Source of the DNA: Rostrohypoxylon terebratum
Lineage: Eukaryota > Ascomycota > Sordariomycetes > Xylariales > Hypoxylaceae
DNA length: 64,000 nucleotides
Assembly: GCA_022497145.1 (NCBI GenBank)
Contig: MU385867.1
Location: 310,001 to 374,000, forward strand
Reading direction: 5' to 3'
The notes under the pieces are model-generated. The model was not told the DNA's origin, searched no databases, and worked only from the letters and a program-made list of their open reading frames with translations. Shown here piece by piece: positions 23,816-34,877 of this stretch (position 1 is the stretch's first letter; each line of letters opens with the position of its first letter). A program made the translations under genes and the position numbers.

Positions 23816-23854
23816 ATTGGACCAGTGGATTGGACCAGTGGATTGGACCAATGC
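23816..23854 (-). promoter_or_regulatory. Three tandem 13-bp units each carrying an inverted CCAAT box
   Basis: ATTGGACCAGTGG occurs twice and ATTGGACCAATGC once, back to back with a 13-bp period. On the minus strand each unit gives CCAAT, so three CCAAT boxes (a fourth in the last unit on the plus strand) lie about 415 bp upstream of the LSM8 ATG. A CCAAT-binding complex site is plausible but unproven. Confidence 0.4.
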
Positions 23855-25051
23855 AGCCAGTGGTTATTTTAGTGCTTCGTGACTTCCACAGTGGCTTAGC
23901 TCAGTGCTCCCATAACTTTCCTGCCCTTAATTTTTAAACCTAGTTAAAAATCCTCTCTAATTAATCTGAGGCTCGGTTTTCTATTCAGGGGGGTTGTAAG
24001 GTCGTATTTTCTTTCGGACCCTCCCGAACTCCTTCTTCTGTTACACCAAGTTCCAACAGAACGAGTTCAAAGCAATCAGACGGCTAACATGGCAGCATGG
24101 CAATTAGGCAACTACACCTCGGCTTACCCCCTTTTAATACCTTTCTCACTCGTGCATCGTGGCCATCCTGCCATCTTACATCGTGGACCTACATCGTGTA
24201 CATCGTGTGCATCCCTTGTCGCCCGATGAACCCGATCACAGGCGTCCGGACGGTCCAATAGCCGCTGAACCAATCGTGGCCAATGAATTGGTGGCAAAAA
24301 TGGTTGAAACATCCAAACTCAACTGGGGTCTTTGTTTCAAGTGACGCAGCCGTAGGATTTTCTAATAGGATAATTGGCTGCCTTGGGCACCCCTGAAAGT
24401 TCCTGACTGTTGCTTGCACATCACCACCAGTCTCGTACTAGCAACATTTTGGAAGCCCGATAAGTTTAAAGCGAGCCTTTTTCACTGGGACCTTCACGAT
24501 TTAGACGACTCAGGCGACTCAGGGGCTCTTTTACGGGCGCTCCATCGCTCCCTCTTTGAGCTGTTCTCTTTGCCAAGCTAAGCGGAATAAGCAAGGTAAG
24601 GCAGGCAGACAGGCAGGCAGCAAGGTAAGGTTACACGCCAGAAAAAGGATCTGCCCGTATGTAGTAGGTAATAGGTAAGAGGTAAGAGGGAAGAGGTCTT
24701 CTTGTCCAATACATGATCGTGCTGTGTAGGTAGTATATATCACAGCATTTTTCCCCAGTCCCAGCCATCCACCTCCCTCCGTCTTCCTACGTTCCTAACT
24801 ATACCGTCTTGTCTCGCTCTTTTTTATTCGTGGTGTCTAGCAACTTTTCACTCTTTTTATTCAACACATTAGGATATAAGGGATTTCATTACTCCCTTGT
24901 TCCCAAACAATTACCTTCTTTACTCAAAACCCTCAAGTGGCCCTTTCACTCTTTCTATTCCTGTTGCCAAGCACAACAAAGCCACCACCAAACAGAACCC
25001 ACGACCGTGTAGTTGGAAAACACCACGGAACCGACGATTCGACTGGACATC

Positions 25052-25061
25052 TATTTAAATA
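25052..25061 (+). promoter_or_regulatory. TATA-like element of the secreted-protein gene
   Basis: TATTTAAATA lies about 124 bp before the ATG at 25185 and is followed by a CA-rich leader, a spacing that fits a strongly expressed fungal gene. The role is inferred from position only. Confidence 0.4.
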
Positions 25062-25184
25062 CCAGCGCAAGACCCGCTATTCTTTCCGAGAAAGACGTTG
25101 AACGATCTTATTTTCCGCACCAGAAAAAAAACATTTTAAGCACTTCTTTCTAGAGCAAGTCTCCATCTACACACATCAGCAACC

Positions 25185-25832
25185 ATGAAGTTTCAAGTCG
25201 CTACCATCGCCGGCCTCGTCTTGGCAGGCCAGGCCGTCGTTGCCGCCCCCGCCCCTAGCGCCCCTCTCACCACCAGGGCTGGCAAGTCCGCGGCCGATAT
25301 CGTGGCCGCGATCGCGCCCGCTTCCAAGACGTGCGCTAGCACCACAGAGTGCCGCACCGCCGACCAAGCCGGCCCCCTGCTCGCCGACGCCATGGTCAAG
25401 TACAACGTGTACAGCGCCGGCCAGATCGCGGGCATCATCGCCCTGACGGCCTTCGAGTCCGTCAACTACCAATACAAGCACAACGTGTCCCCCGGCCGAC
25501 CCGGCCAGGGCACCTCGAACATGCAGATGTTCAACTACAACCTGAAGTACGCGCAGTCGATCCCCGAGCTCAAGGCCAAGATCGCCGGCATCGACGAGAA
25601 CGCCGCCGACGACAAGAAGAACGCCCTCCTGGCCCTCGTCAACGCCGACGCCTACAACTTCGGCTCCGGCCCCTGGTTCTTCACCACCCAGTGCACCAAG
25701 GACGTCCAGGCCGCCCTTGCCAAGGGCGACGACGCCGGCTTCTCCGCCTACATGGGCTGCGTCGGCGTCTCCCTCACCGACGACCGAAAGGCCTACTGGA
25801 CCCGCGCCAAGGCCGCCTTCGGTCTTGCCTAA
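25185..25832 (+). CDS. Small secreted protein, possible lysozyme-like fold
   Basis: A single exon encodes 215 residues. Residues 1-20 are a clear signal peptide (MKFQVATIAGLVLAGQAVVA), and a Pro/Ala linker follows. The mature part has four cysteines (50, 56, 170, 192), enough for two disulfides. A helix with a single conserved-looking acidic residue, IIALTAFESVNYQYKHN (Glu91), is followed by a Gly/Pro loop and SNMQMFNYNLKYAQS. A helical secreted domain with one buried Glu near its start recalls lysozyme-like or transglycosylase-like folds, but that is inference and no family was identified. Third codon positions are overwhelmingly G or C, unlike the flanks, which fits high expression. It could be a cell-wall enzyme or an effector-like protein. 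The first ATG is the signal-peptide start. Confidence 0.85.
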   Translation: MKFQVATIAGLVLAGQAVVAAPAPSAPLTTRAGKSAADIVAAIAPASKTCASTTECRTADQAGPLLADAMVKYNVYSAGQIAGIIALTAFESVNYQYKHNVSPGRPGQGTSNMQMFNYNLKYAQSIPELKAKIAGIDENAADDKKNALLALVNADAYNFGSGPWFFTTQCTKDVQAALAKGDDAGFSAYMGCVGVSLTDDRKAYWTRAKAAFGLA

Positions 25833-26899
25833 GTCACTTTCTAGCATCTTTTTATAGTGGAGGGGTTCGTACTTAGTGGCACGCATGCATGAGGGAACGT
25901 TTGAAAAAAACGGGGAGTTTGAGGGGTGAGCATTGATGGCATCTGCATTACTGGTTTTACGTCGCATTCATCATCATCATCATCGTCGTCATATCGTTGT
26001 TGTTGTTAAGCTGGGAAAAGAGTAGCGGTTTTGCGCTTTCGGGGGATCTATGGTCGTCTTCGCTTCTGTGTATATTCAATTTACCCATGAGTTTTTATAT
26101 AATGATGTTCATGGCGCGGTCATGGTTTTGATTATGTCTATTGTGTGATTTGCCGTAATGGGGGTCGTGTTACACTGAGCAGGTTACAGTGATGTTAGCT
26201 GACTCCATCTTTGGTTTCACATAGGAAGGGCTCGAATGATCCCTGCACCCCGTTGCCCGTGAAGAGCTAATACCTAACTCTCACACCTCTTTTTTTCAGA
26301 GGCATTCCCTAGTATCGCCATGCCGCGTCTTTATTACCGGTGTCACCTATATTATCAGTCATTTAAGTATGACTACTTAGGTGTCGACGGTGTGACATGT
26401 TTGCTATCGTCTTCAAAACCAGGCCTCTTTCGTTTTGACATACGACGAGGTTGAGTTATCTCGGACAGCATGGGGTGGTTTCAATGCTTATGAGCCTAGC
26501 TGAATATACTCCAGTTATTGAATCCTAGCAAGACCTATTCTCGGGACACAATGACGAGTAATCTAGAACAATCTTCCATTCGATATCAATCAATTCACTT
26601 GAACCTTAGAAATGACCGAAAACATATGGCGGCAATCATGAGCCCCGGAGGAGAGTTGTTTGGTTCAAGCTATGTAACCTTGAACATCATCAATATTTTA
26701 TATATGTACACACAAATCCCCCATCACCAAATGCACTTTTGTGTAACCTCCCGAGTAAGCAAGACACTACAGATGCTGCACCGAAAAAAGTGTACCGAGA
26801 TGTGAAGTCCCAAACCGCCGGGTATCTGACATCCATATCGCCAATCCGACATAGCCGAGCGCCGCGTTCAACATCCAAACAACAACTTGACTAGGAAGA
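25833..26899. other. Convergent intergenic region
   Basis: About 1.07 kb between the stops of the secreted-protein gene and the Zn2Cys6 gene. A CAT/CGT trinucleotide stretch lies near 25966-26005. No gene is supported. Confidence 0.55.
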
Positions 26900-29708
26900 C
26901 TACGATCCGGGGGTACTCGAGTTCAGGAAAGTGAAAGAGCCGTCCGAAGAGTCTTGCTGGGACTGGGATTGTTGATCCGGATTACCCGCGAAGAACTGGA
27001 ACGAGGATTGATCTGGCCCCCAAGTTGCGGTCTGCGCATAATTCTCAAAGGCATCCTATTTGATATGATTAGTATGACATAACGTCGTATAATGTTCTGC
27101 TAGATTGACAACATACCCAATCGAAATTGTTGTTATCAAGAGCCATATTGCCTCCTCCGCCAAGAGTGGTGAACATGGAGAATGGCGACGCAGCGTTATT
27201 GACAATCCCGGTAGTGTCGGGTTGAAACTCGGGCGTAAGTCCTGTTCCCGTTCCTGTCCCTATCCCAAGATCAATGTTCGGGTAAGTCGTTCCGCCCGGA
27301 GACTGGATGCCGGACGTCAAGCCTCCGGAAAGCATACCGAGCGTCATAGCAGCAGAATGTTCGGGAAGCATTTCAGAACCAAAAGTAAAGAGACTTTCCG
27401 GTGGCGCTGATAATCCTCCTGCAACCGACGGAGTTGGACCTGAGTTCTTAAGTTTTCCTAACATGATCTCGAGAATATTTGCGGCCTTGTATGCCTCCAC
27501 TGATTCATGCGATAGAGACTTCCAAATCTCGGAGACCTCTTCGAGAGATGAAATCATTTCCTGTCGTTGCTCAGGTGTCCAGAAGAAACCGGCCTGAGAA
27601 TCTTGACGTTTCTGGCCATGGTCGTGATGGAGGTCGAGGATTACCAGCATAGTAGGAAGTAAGGTGTCTTTTGATGTAGATGAGATATACCATTTCATCG
27701 AGCGGAGGCGGCCATTTGGTTGACATTCGCGGTATATCGTCCTTAAGTGCTTCAAAATTTCTAATGAAGCTTCAATTGCGCTGCGGCGAGAATGGGCGTA
27801 TCGTGGGTGTTGCCGAGCGCGCATCATATGCTTCCTGTGCAACATGCACATAACCTTCTGGTACAGGATGTCTAGGTTGAACCTCGCGATAATGAGCGTC
27901 ACCGGATCGTGAGATCCCTCTAACGGACAAATCTTTAGATGTGGTGGAAACTCGTCCATGATTTCACGGAGTCTTCGGTCATGAAGTAGAATCTCATCGT
28001 AGCTGACTTGTTTGCCTACTCGCGTGACCGCTTGGAGGATATTTCCAAATTCAATACACAATTTAGTCTTACCGATCATATAAGCGATCGGGCTTGGTTC
28101 TGTCATTGCTCTAGACGTCGGAAGGGTTTTAGAGTTAGGTCCGAATTCCTCATCAAATATATTGTGAGGAAGCTTCGTATCGGTGTCGTGCTCATAAATC
28201 ATCGTGGGCAGAGACACCTTATTGATCATTAATAAGTATCATAAATATGATTGTAAACCCGATCTTAATCATTTCAACTCACTTGATACGAGAACACAAT
28301 GTCTGCCATGCGGAGTAAAGCCCATGTTCGACGACGCATTTCCTGTAGCGATATGTTAGTGAGAGAATTACGTAGATGGCATTTGAAGTATTTTTTGTTT
28401 TTGGAATGAAAAAAAAATCATGCGTACTCCTTGGAATGGCGTAACTGATGGGAACCAGTCCGCATCTCGATGATATCCCATTCGGAAGGCTAATCTTGTG
28501 ATGATACCTGTAATAATCCAAAGTGAAAGATCCGCATCCCAACGCGAAGAGTACTCGCCAAATAAATAAAGGAGGAGTGTTTCCACAGTGTACTCGACTG
28601 GCTTAGTATAATCCGCCACAACTAAGCATTGCACCGTCCGTAATCGGTATTCCGCTGCAAGCTCTAGAGACCTACCCTTCCACTCTGGAGGCTCGTCGCC
28701 TACCTTGTGATAACTGAGCATCGCAAGACATAACATGGCATATAAGAGACCTATCCACATAATACTTGACTTGGACGGATCTTGCCAGTGAACCCGCAAT
28801 TGTTGTTGGAACGTGGGTCCATGTACTATGCTGGCTGCAGTGTCCAAAGAATTGAAATACCTTGAAATCAAAGTCATTATTGCTGTCCTCGAAGGAAGCT
28901 CTGCTCTTAGCTCGACTTCCGTGGCTGGAGGCGCAGACAGCAGAAAGATGGGAGAATCTCGAGCGGTTGCAGGCTTCGAGGACATAACTCTTTGATAGCT
29001 GTTCTCAAGTTCTTTCTTATGAGAAGTGTAGAAATTCTTCACTTCAGCAATATCAGCTAAGAGAACATGCCAATGTTCCTGGCCAATATACATTGACTTC
29101 CCCTTGTCTGCGTCGACTTTAAGCACACCTAAGGAGGTGGCTAGCCCATCGTCTACGTCGCTATCGCCGTCGTCTTCGGGTTCGACCTCATCCCTCATAG
29201 CACCCTCACCCTCTCGTTCGATGTGAGGCGAAGAGCTATCAGTATTGGACGCGGCTGGTGGCGCGGTAGTGGATGAGGTAGAAATTTCGATATTGGCACC
29301 ACCATGCATCAAACTTAGGACTAAACCTTCTAGACGGTCAATACGATTCTGCATATCATCAGGAGTCGAAGAAGCTCCAGCACTACTTTGATTTTTCCTC
29401 CGGCTTGTTGGAGTAGCGTAGACGCATGACTGTGTGTCGCCTCGCTTGACGCAATTCTCGCAGCTCGGAGTACCCCTATTACATTTCAACCTGTTGAGCA
29501 GGTCAGCGACGCCGTACTATACAGTGAACTGCAACGCGTTGGATTAGGGAATTGAAATGGCATTTTCAAGGGCCGGCTTTACTCACTTTCTTGTACGGCA
29601 CGGATAGCAGCTGAGCGGCACCCTGTTTCGGCGACGAACCACCCTGAACTGCTCCTCGGGCGAATGGCCCGAGGATGATGTCGTAGCAGATGGAGGAGTG
29701 GGGGTCAT
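26900..29708 (-). CDS. Zn2Cys6 fungal transcription factor, 5 exons
   Basis: Joined from exons 29708-29587, 29490-28428, 28342-28283, 28217-27117 and 27055-26900, giving 833 residues with all junctions in phase. The DNA-binding binuclear zinc cluster (about residues 34-60) is split by the first intron: CYPCRTRK, then LKCNRGTPSCENC and the sixth Cys in DTQSCVY. A basic linker (PTSRRKNQ) and a coiled-coil dimerisation helix (MQNRIDRLEGLVLSLM) follow. The middle region matches the fungal-specific regulator domain: LRVHWQDPSKSSIMWIGLL, GLITRLAFRMGYHRD-like text, then EMRRRTWALLRMADIVFSYQ in the 60-nt exon. The C-terminus is Gln/Ser/Gly-rich, a likely activation region. It should act in the nucleus. 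Targets are unknown. The copper oxidase gene lies upstream and divergent, but 2.9 kb separate them. Confidence 0.93.
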
Positions 29709-32634
29709 TTTTGACACGGTTTAAACCAAATAGGTAAGTAAGAAATGTCTTTTTCAGGGTGTTCGCTCTTATGACAATGCTGTATGCCGGACTTAGAAAG
29801 TTTGAATGTTTTAAAGGGCCAGCCTTCTTTTCAATCCACGTCAGCCACTTCCTAGAATAGTCCTCTAGGACTGTATGGATCAATAGAGACCGGAAACCAA
29901 TGAGTAAGCGACGATGGTAACTTGAAAGGCAGTAGGCTCCCGTTCAGGGTTTGTATATTTCGGAGATAGAGAGGCTCTTGCAGGAAGTTCAGGGGTGTGG
30001 CGACCACAGTATTACCCAGGGCGATGCAATGCCCGCTCAACCGCTAGCCAATGAGACCTAACAGCCGTAGAGAGACCCAACAAGCAAGACGATCTCAACT
30101 GAGCGATCTCGCGATCATATACACCTTAGCCGAGGATAAGCTAAGGCGACCTCACTACTCGAAGCGGAAACTTGCAGAGAAGCTGACGCAGTCTGGTATC
30201 CCAACCCAATACGAGTACGTAGCCGAATAGGTAGTTGTATAGGTATCCAGGGTAATGGCGCGCAACGTCCGGGTCGGCCAGGTTAATCAGCTGGGTGGAT
30301 GTAGCTATAAAGGACCTCAATCCTCCTACGTATATTGAAATTTTGGGTGAAATTCGATCGCAATTTGCCGACTAGGACAGAACGGCTTAGGATTGGGGTC
30401 GCCTAGTTCCTCCCGTGAGGCGAAACGCGGGTTCTCTAAGGGAGATTGGTTATAGCGCACAGGCGACTTCGAGAGTGGTTGTTGGTACGGACGACGATAC
30501 TCTATTCCTTGGTAAGCAAATGTTTTGCTACTTTGAATTACTACTTTGGCGATACAAAAGAGATTAGGGTTCTCCTACAAGTCTACCTAGTATAGAATGT
30601 CGTCTAGTGCAGTTATGGAGGTGGTTACATTTGGTACTTCAAGGGCAGAATTGAACGTAAGATAGTATGGACCTGGTAGCGTTTGTAACGGTTGGAAATA
30701 ATATACATAGAGTAGCGAATACTTTAACCTTGATTGGTTAAGGTAAGATAAATAAATAAATTGAAACTAATTCTTTCCTCTAGAAGAGTGTCAGAGAGGT
30801 AGAATGAGGTGAAGTATGGAAGTAGAAGGGGAAGAGAAGACACCGGTTCGAAGGTTCGAAGGTGTTTAGGTAAGATGAAAGTGGTGAGGATTGCGACGGC
30901 AGCGTCTTGGAGGGAAAGGTTCTCAGGTTGAACGCAGATAGTGGACAAGGTGGACCGGAAAGAATGGCGTTAAACCGAAAATAGATAGTGGGGGAGACCT
31001 TGGCAGACCTTGAGAAACTTCAGGGCGTCTAAGACTCTAAGTCTCCGGACCTTTCTTTCCCTTCTCATTTCATACTTAATAATACTGGACAACCAACCAA
31101 TCGTAACACTTGATAGGGTATATAATAGTAGTTATTTCCACCGTATTACCAACTGATGCACGAGAGTCAAAAAACTGCGAATGCTCCTGGGCATAATGTT
31201 GTTCCATGCAAGGCTAACAACCAGGAAAATTGATATGTTCTCCAATATGACTCATAGATGCTGACATACCTCTTACCTAAATAGGAAGTGGGATAACGTC
31301 GTAAGCGATACGTACGTGTGTTGCCTATTTCTCTGTTGTAAACGTCTATTATTTATGAGAAAATATTCATACACTAGCTGCGGGTTTTAGCCACTATCTC
31401 CGCATTTAGATATACGATTGTTTCCTTACTCTCATGGAAGAGAAATCCTTGGCATCTAAAGTAACACAAGCTCACAAAGTACTGCATAGGTCAGGTGTCA
31501 ATATAGTATGTTAAATACCACATGTGGTTAGTAAGTACTTAGAATTGAAGTAGCCAACAGGGGACAGAGAATATATGATTCAAGCTTTCTTTGGAAATCG
31601 CGGTGACGTAAATTATACCATTACCATCATCTCAAAGGCACGCTAATTGATCTAGCTTAAGCTTAACTCAATGACTACCAACCTTGCCTAGTGCCTGTCG
31701 CATAGAAATTCATCGGCCGAAGTGTTATTACTAATCTCACTTTGAGGTATCACGATGTTTTCAAGTTATTTTCACCCAGCCCACTTTTTTGCGCTAGTAA
31801 GTAGCAACATACAAAAACTTATCCATATAGATGATCTCTTCACAGCTGCTTGTTGGCTATTTACCTGGTAAGCAAGGGGTTACACGGTCCGTCTTCCGAA
31901 GCGGATCGTACCGAACCTTAGACAGAGCACGGGAGGCAAAGTTGGAAATGGAGGGGCATCGGCGGAGAAACGGGAGCCGAAATCTAACCTCAGGTCAACT
32001 CATCTACGACGTCCTGTTCTTACTAAAGCCCAAAATCGGTGCCCCGAACGAACGGTACATTTCGGTAATTAGCGCGCCGGACCGATGCATTTACCGCGGC
32101 AGGAACGAGATGAGTCGTTTAACGGCTAGATACAGCTAAGATACAGTAGTCGCGCTTGCATGAGCTGGATTTCCAAGGTCGACCACGATCCAATCAGATT
32201 GTCACGGGGGGCAGGGGGGTTACACTAGACTCCAAATTTAGTTAATGGTCAATTTTGAGGCTTAGATAACAAAGTGTCTAAAGATAGTAATCGCGTTTGA
32301 GGTCGTATTCTCTTTCCTTTTCCTCATCTCAACTCCACCAGCAACATACTAAGTCTAAGTATGAGATGAGAACTCATTTTAAAGTCGGAGAAATATCTTG
32401 ATGCTCGTATGAATCATCTTATGACTGATCTCTGGATGCTTGGATTAATTTTTCACCTGTCATCTTATTCCTCTCACTCTCCTTTAGTCAGCTGAGCTAC
32501 GAATTGCCAAGGCGCGATGCCTCAATGAGAACTCCGGTTACTCCATGATGCTGCCCAAGAGACAAAGCCGATTACTGATTGAAAGTGTTTGGACGCTCCC
32601 TAATAGGCTCAGAACCCTTCGGAGTTGAGGGAGA
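29709..32634. other. Divergent intergenic region, 2.9 kb
   Basis: Lies between the starts of the Zn2Cys6 and multicopper oxidase genes and must hold both promoters. It contains AT-rich segments (31,100-31,800) and one 102-codon open frame at 31831-32139 with no recognisable content. I see no further element. Confidence 0.55.
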
Positions 32635-34877
32635 ATGACCCTCGATCACTCTTTACAACCCCTATCACCGACGGGAAAGAGTCACGATGAGGCGGAAGCC
32701 CAACTCTTGAGAAGTGATGAAGACGAAGATCTAGACTTCCTCCGCGGCGAAGGAGACGAAAATGCGACACAACGACCATTACTTGCGTCTGAGAGTGGCG
32801 ATATCGAGGGGGTGACGACAAGGTTTGATGTAACTCATCAACGCCAATCAAGGTGGATAATCGCGGCCTTTGCGATTGCCTGTTTTGGAACAGTAATTCC
32901 TCTGACGTTGTTAGCACTGTCGCTTGACCTTCAGGGGCGACCAAAACCTTCCCCTTTAGAGATAGCATTGAGCGCTTCTCTTCGGCGTCCGGACGAGGAT
33001 TACGTCCTGGATCCCAACTGGGACTTCGGGGCCCCCTACCAAGTACGGACGTATGATTGGATCATCGTCGACAAGGAGGGTGACCCAGATGGCGTTGCAA
33101 AGCCAATGATGACGATTAATGGACAGTTTCCTGGTCCATTGATAGAGGTTAACGAAGGTGACGTGGTCGAAGTCAACGTTCACAACTCGGCAGCCAACTC
33201 CACCTCTATCCATTGGCACGGTATTTTCCAGAACGGCACGAACTGGATGGATGGCGCTGCAGGCGTGACTCAATGCCCTATTGCACCTGGAGCGTCTTTC
33301 CGATACAGGTTCAATGTCACTGGTCAAAGTGGCACTTGTAAGTATTTTCTGCATTAACAAATCCGAAATATCATCGTTCTCGTCACCTCGTATCGTCCTA
33401 CGACGAAGGTGCTGATTCATACCATGCAGATTTCTATCACGGCCATCAAGGGGTTCAGGCTCTTAGCGGCCTCGTGGGACCTTTTGTGGTCCATAGTCGA
33501 AACGAAGCAACGAACCAGCCCATCCCTTATTCGTCTGATCGCGTACTTCTTCTTCAGGATTGGTACTACGATTCAGATAGTGGGCTAATGCGAGATGTTC
33601 TATCTCCGGGCGTCGAGGATGCACCCATACCCAATACAGCCTTGATTAACGGTGTGAACCAAGCTGACTGCTCCGATCACGCTGGTCGGACCTGCTCGCA
33701 GGCGGAAAAGTCACTCCCGAGCCTAGATTTGGCCCCTGGCCAAGCCCACCGATTAAGATTCTTGAATGTTGGCGGGTTTGCCTGGTTCCAGGTCGCAGTA
33801 GACGAGCATGAATCCCTGCCAATTATCGAAGCAGATGGGACCACTGTCAAGCCCACCTCTAAGTCTATGCTAGTAATTGCTCCAGGACAGCGGTATAGTG
33901 CAGTTTTGACAGCAGACCAGTCTAGCAATGAGGCTTTCTGGCTTCGAGCTAGAATGATAACAGCCTGCTTTGCAAGTCAGACTCTCCCAGAAAATGGCGT
34001 CGACGAAGCAAAAGCTATCATACGCTTCCGTGCTCCGGAAAAGAGAGATGACCACCAACCTCCTCCTTTGCCCACAACCGAGTCAAAGTTGCAGTATATC
34101 TCGACTTGCAGAGACTTGAGCTCCATGACTTCATTAGTTCCATCACCAGAAAAACCAGCCCCCGAATATGCTGATCACTCGTGGCATATACGTGTAAACC
34201 TCGCTATCGGTGACTGGCGGCTACAGCGAGGCGTCATGAATTCCTCATCGTTCCGACCGAATCTGAAATCGCCTACACTGCATCGCGTGCTGGATGGCCT
34301 CGCTTCAAATAACGAATCTTTCTCACAAGCCGGTATACTGAATTCCGCATTCGACCCCGACTCCGAGCTAGTGGTCTCGCACACCGGTGCTGCCGAAGTC
34401 GTCGACATAATCCTGCAGAACATGGACGAGAATGCTCATCCCTTCCATCTTCACGGTACACAGATGTGGGTTTTGGGCGCTGGCCACGGGTATTATCCAG
34501 GTTATGAGGCGTTTGGTCTCAACGATGATGGGAAGGGCCTTCTGTCTCCCACGATAACGAATACTACCAATAACCCCCTAAAAAGAGATACGATAACCGT
34601 CGAGGGTTTTGGATGGGCGCTCCTTCGCTTCGTTGCGGACAACCCAGGTGTATGGCTTTTCCACTGCCATGTGATATGGCACTCCGAAGCAGGCATGGGA
34701 ATGCAATTCATCTCTCGAATAGATTCGATGAGGGAGTGGAAGCTCCCCGAGGAGTCAAGGCGACTGTGCGATGCATCTGAGGAGGAACTAAGGAAAGGTG
34801 CCCCACCAAAAGACGAGGTATTCTTCGGGTTCGGCAATGACGAGAATATGAAAGCCATTGGGGGCTTTATATTATGA
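32635..34877 (+). CDS. Membrane-anchored multicopper oxidase (laccase/ferroxidase-like), 2 exons
   Basis: Joined from exons 32635-33337 and 33430-34877, 716 residues, donor GTAAGT and acceptor GCAG. Three cupredoxin domains carry all copper-binding motifs: HWHG (193-196), HGH (238-240, in place of the usual HSH), HPFHLHG (571-577) and HCHVIWHSEAGM (from 646), with Cys647 as type-1 ligand and Met657 as axial residue. It should oxidise a phenolic substrate or a metal ion and reduce oxygen to water. The N-terminus is unusual: about 72 acidic, hydrophilic residues, then one membrane helix (about 74-97, WIIAAFAIACFGTVIPLTLL). This predicts a type II protein with the catalytic part outside the cytosol. 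There is no C-terminal anchor as in Fet3. Substrate class is uncertain. Confidence 0.92.

Larger units (their letters stand above)
23403..25184. other. Divergent promoter region between LSM8 and the secreted-protein gene
   Basis: About 1.8 kb. The LSM8 side holds the ACCTAG-type motif (about 23728-23765) and the tandem ATTGG repeat (23816-23854). The other side has CCAAT motifs near 24268-24285, GGCAGGCAG repeats near 24602-24620 and a TATA-like element at 25052. Confidence 0.55.

Noticed and set aside
25176..25967. 263-codon antisense open frame over the secreted-protein gene (and a long +2-frame one)
   Set aside because: GC-rich codons in the real gene leave other frames open. Its product is Gly/Val/Asp-rich low-complexity sequence, and the sense frame has a signal peptide and cysteines.
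31831..32139. 102-codon ATG open frame in the regulator/oxidase intergenic region
   Set aside because: No motif, no homologue I recognise, and no splice or promoter context. Kept only as an unproven possibility.
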